DNA from: Acidobacteriota bacterium
Lineage (GTDB): Bacteria; Acidobacteriota; Terriglobia; Acidiferrales; UBA7541
NCBI GenBank assembly: GCA_003224055.1
Contig: QHYE01000034.1
Coordinates: 22,889 to 86,888 of the forward strand
DNA length: 64,000 nt
Reading direction: 5' to 3'
Part shown: positions 63,764-64,000 of the stretch, one piece after another
Numbering within the stretch: the stretch's first letter is position 1
Layout: each line of letters begins with the position of its first letter
Position numbers and translations under genes: made by a program
Notes under the pieces: model-generated
The model's database searches: none
What the model saw: the letters and a program-made list of their open reading frames with translations, nothing else
Told to the model about the DNA's origin: nothing

Positions 63764-63793
63764 TTCTTTGTAGGGGCACGATACATCGTGCCC
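63764..63793. repeat. Intergenic hairpin repeat (TTCTTTGTAGGGGC type), second copy
   Basis: TTCTTTGTAGGGGC (63764-63777) repeats the 14 bases at 14929-14942, and perfect arms GGGCACGAT (63774-63782) and ATCGTGCCC (63785-63793) form a hairpin. Confirms that the 14.9-kb hairpin is a dispersed unit with a variable stem. Confidence 0.75.
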
Positions 63794-63814
63794 TCTCTTA
63801 GGTTGTTGCAGCGG

Positions 63815-63830
63815 CCGCCTTCCGAGGCGG
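63815..63830. other. Stem-loop just upstream of the intron-like 5' end
   Basis: CCGCCT (63815-63820), loop TCCG, AGGCGG (63825-63830). It ends 13 bases before GTGTG. Class C group II introns often insert after terminator-like stems, so this may be the target. Confidence 0.4.
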
Positions 63831-63843
63831 GCGCTTCTCGTTG

Positions 63844-64000
63844 GTGTGCCGAGCATGTTCGATCGCTTGGGGGTGAAAGTCCCCTACCCAACTTGATGGA
63901 GGTGAAGGGTTAGTGAAGCGCAAGGACGTCGTCGCGAGGCGAGGTCTGAAAGAAGCGTGGAGCAAACACGCGAGCCGATGGACAAGAACTGGATTGGAGG
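63844..64000 (+). mobile_element. 5' end of a group II intron (truncated by the window)
   Basis: GTGTG (63844-63848) matches the GUGYG start of group II introns. It is followed by GGGGGTGAAAGTCCCC, a short stem-loop, and by GAAGCGCAAGGACG and GAACAAGAACTGG-like segments (here GGACAAGAACTGG) characteristic of domain I in bacterial introns. No intron-encoded reverse transcriptase is yet visible, since it would lie beyond the window. Call is by pattern recall of intron sequences. Confidence 0.75.

Overview
The window is one GC-rich bacterial chromosome segment with dense genes and many ATGA-type start/stop overlaps. Acidobacteriota is the best guess. The reasons are a kinase-ATPase-TPR regulator of the kind common there, multi-copy small Cys-rich proteins, intergenic hairpins and FRINTYEK-type repeats that I associate with that phylum, and hpnH, a MASE1-GGDEF protein and DinB-like paralogues together. 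This is inference from gene content, not a database result. The envelope is Gram-negative: a BamA-family barrel, a TamB-family protein, a periplasmic chaperone and a porin are all present.

Layout. 1-8.5 kb: a secreted DUF2059 protein, then a minus-strand outer-membrane operon (BamA/TamA barrel, SurA-like chaperone, TamB). 8.6-10.1 kb: a ThiF/MoeB-type E1 enzyme and a small Cys/His protein. 10.2-19.0 kb: a complete arginine pathway, argR-C-B-D-F-G-H-J, behind a promoter that overlaps a palindromic ARG-box-like site. 19.0-20.0 kb: a gene-free stretch with hairpins and copy A of a dispersed repeat. 20-28 kb: a membrane protein, an acyl-CoA ligase, an RRM protein, an L13e-like protein, lipoyl synthase, a cold-shock protein and hpnH with an unknown partner. 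28.2-34.8 kb: an acyl-activating enzyme/ACP/acyltransferase fusion, a sugar-dehydrogenase-like lipoprotein and sucA.

35.0-45.1 kb is a phosphate-starvation locus: phoB-phoR, phoU-like 1, a porin, pstS-pstC-pstA-pstB and phoU 2. Direct repeats of about 7 bp with an 11-bp period (PHO-box geometry) precede phoB, phoU 1, the porin and pstS. pstC has a single in-frame TAA where family members have Glu, so it reads as two ORFs in one frame. 45.2-48.0 kb holds two paralogous secreted proteins, then a promoter, a Cys-rich ORF and copy B of the dispersed repeat, inverted relative to copy A.

48.1-63.7 kb is a mixed region: a multi-TM protein, an S9 peptidase, two DinB-like proteins, a STAND-type Ser/Thr kinase, DUF4242 and OsmC proteins, a beta-hydroxyacid dehydrogenase, a methyltransferase, a diguanylate cyclase and an FAD oxidoreductase. 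The last ~160 bases look like the 5' end of a group II intron that runs out of the window.

No tRNA, rRNA or CRISPR array was recognised. The least-explained elements are the paired promoter-leader-76 bp repeat-G-tract units at 19.3 and 47.9 kb and the interrupted pstC inside an otherwise intact, apparently PhoB-controlled operon.
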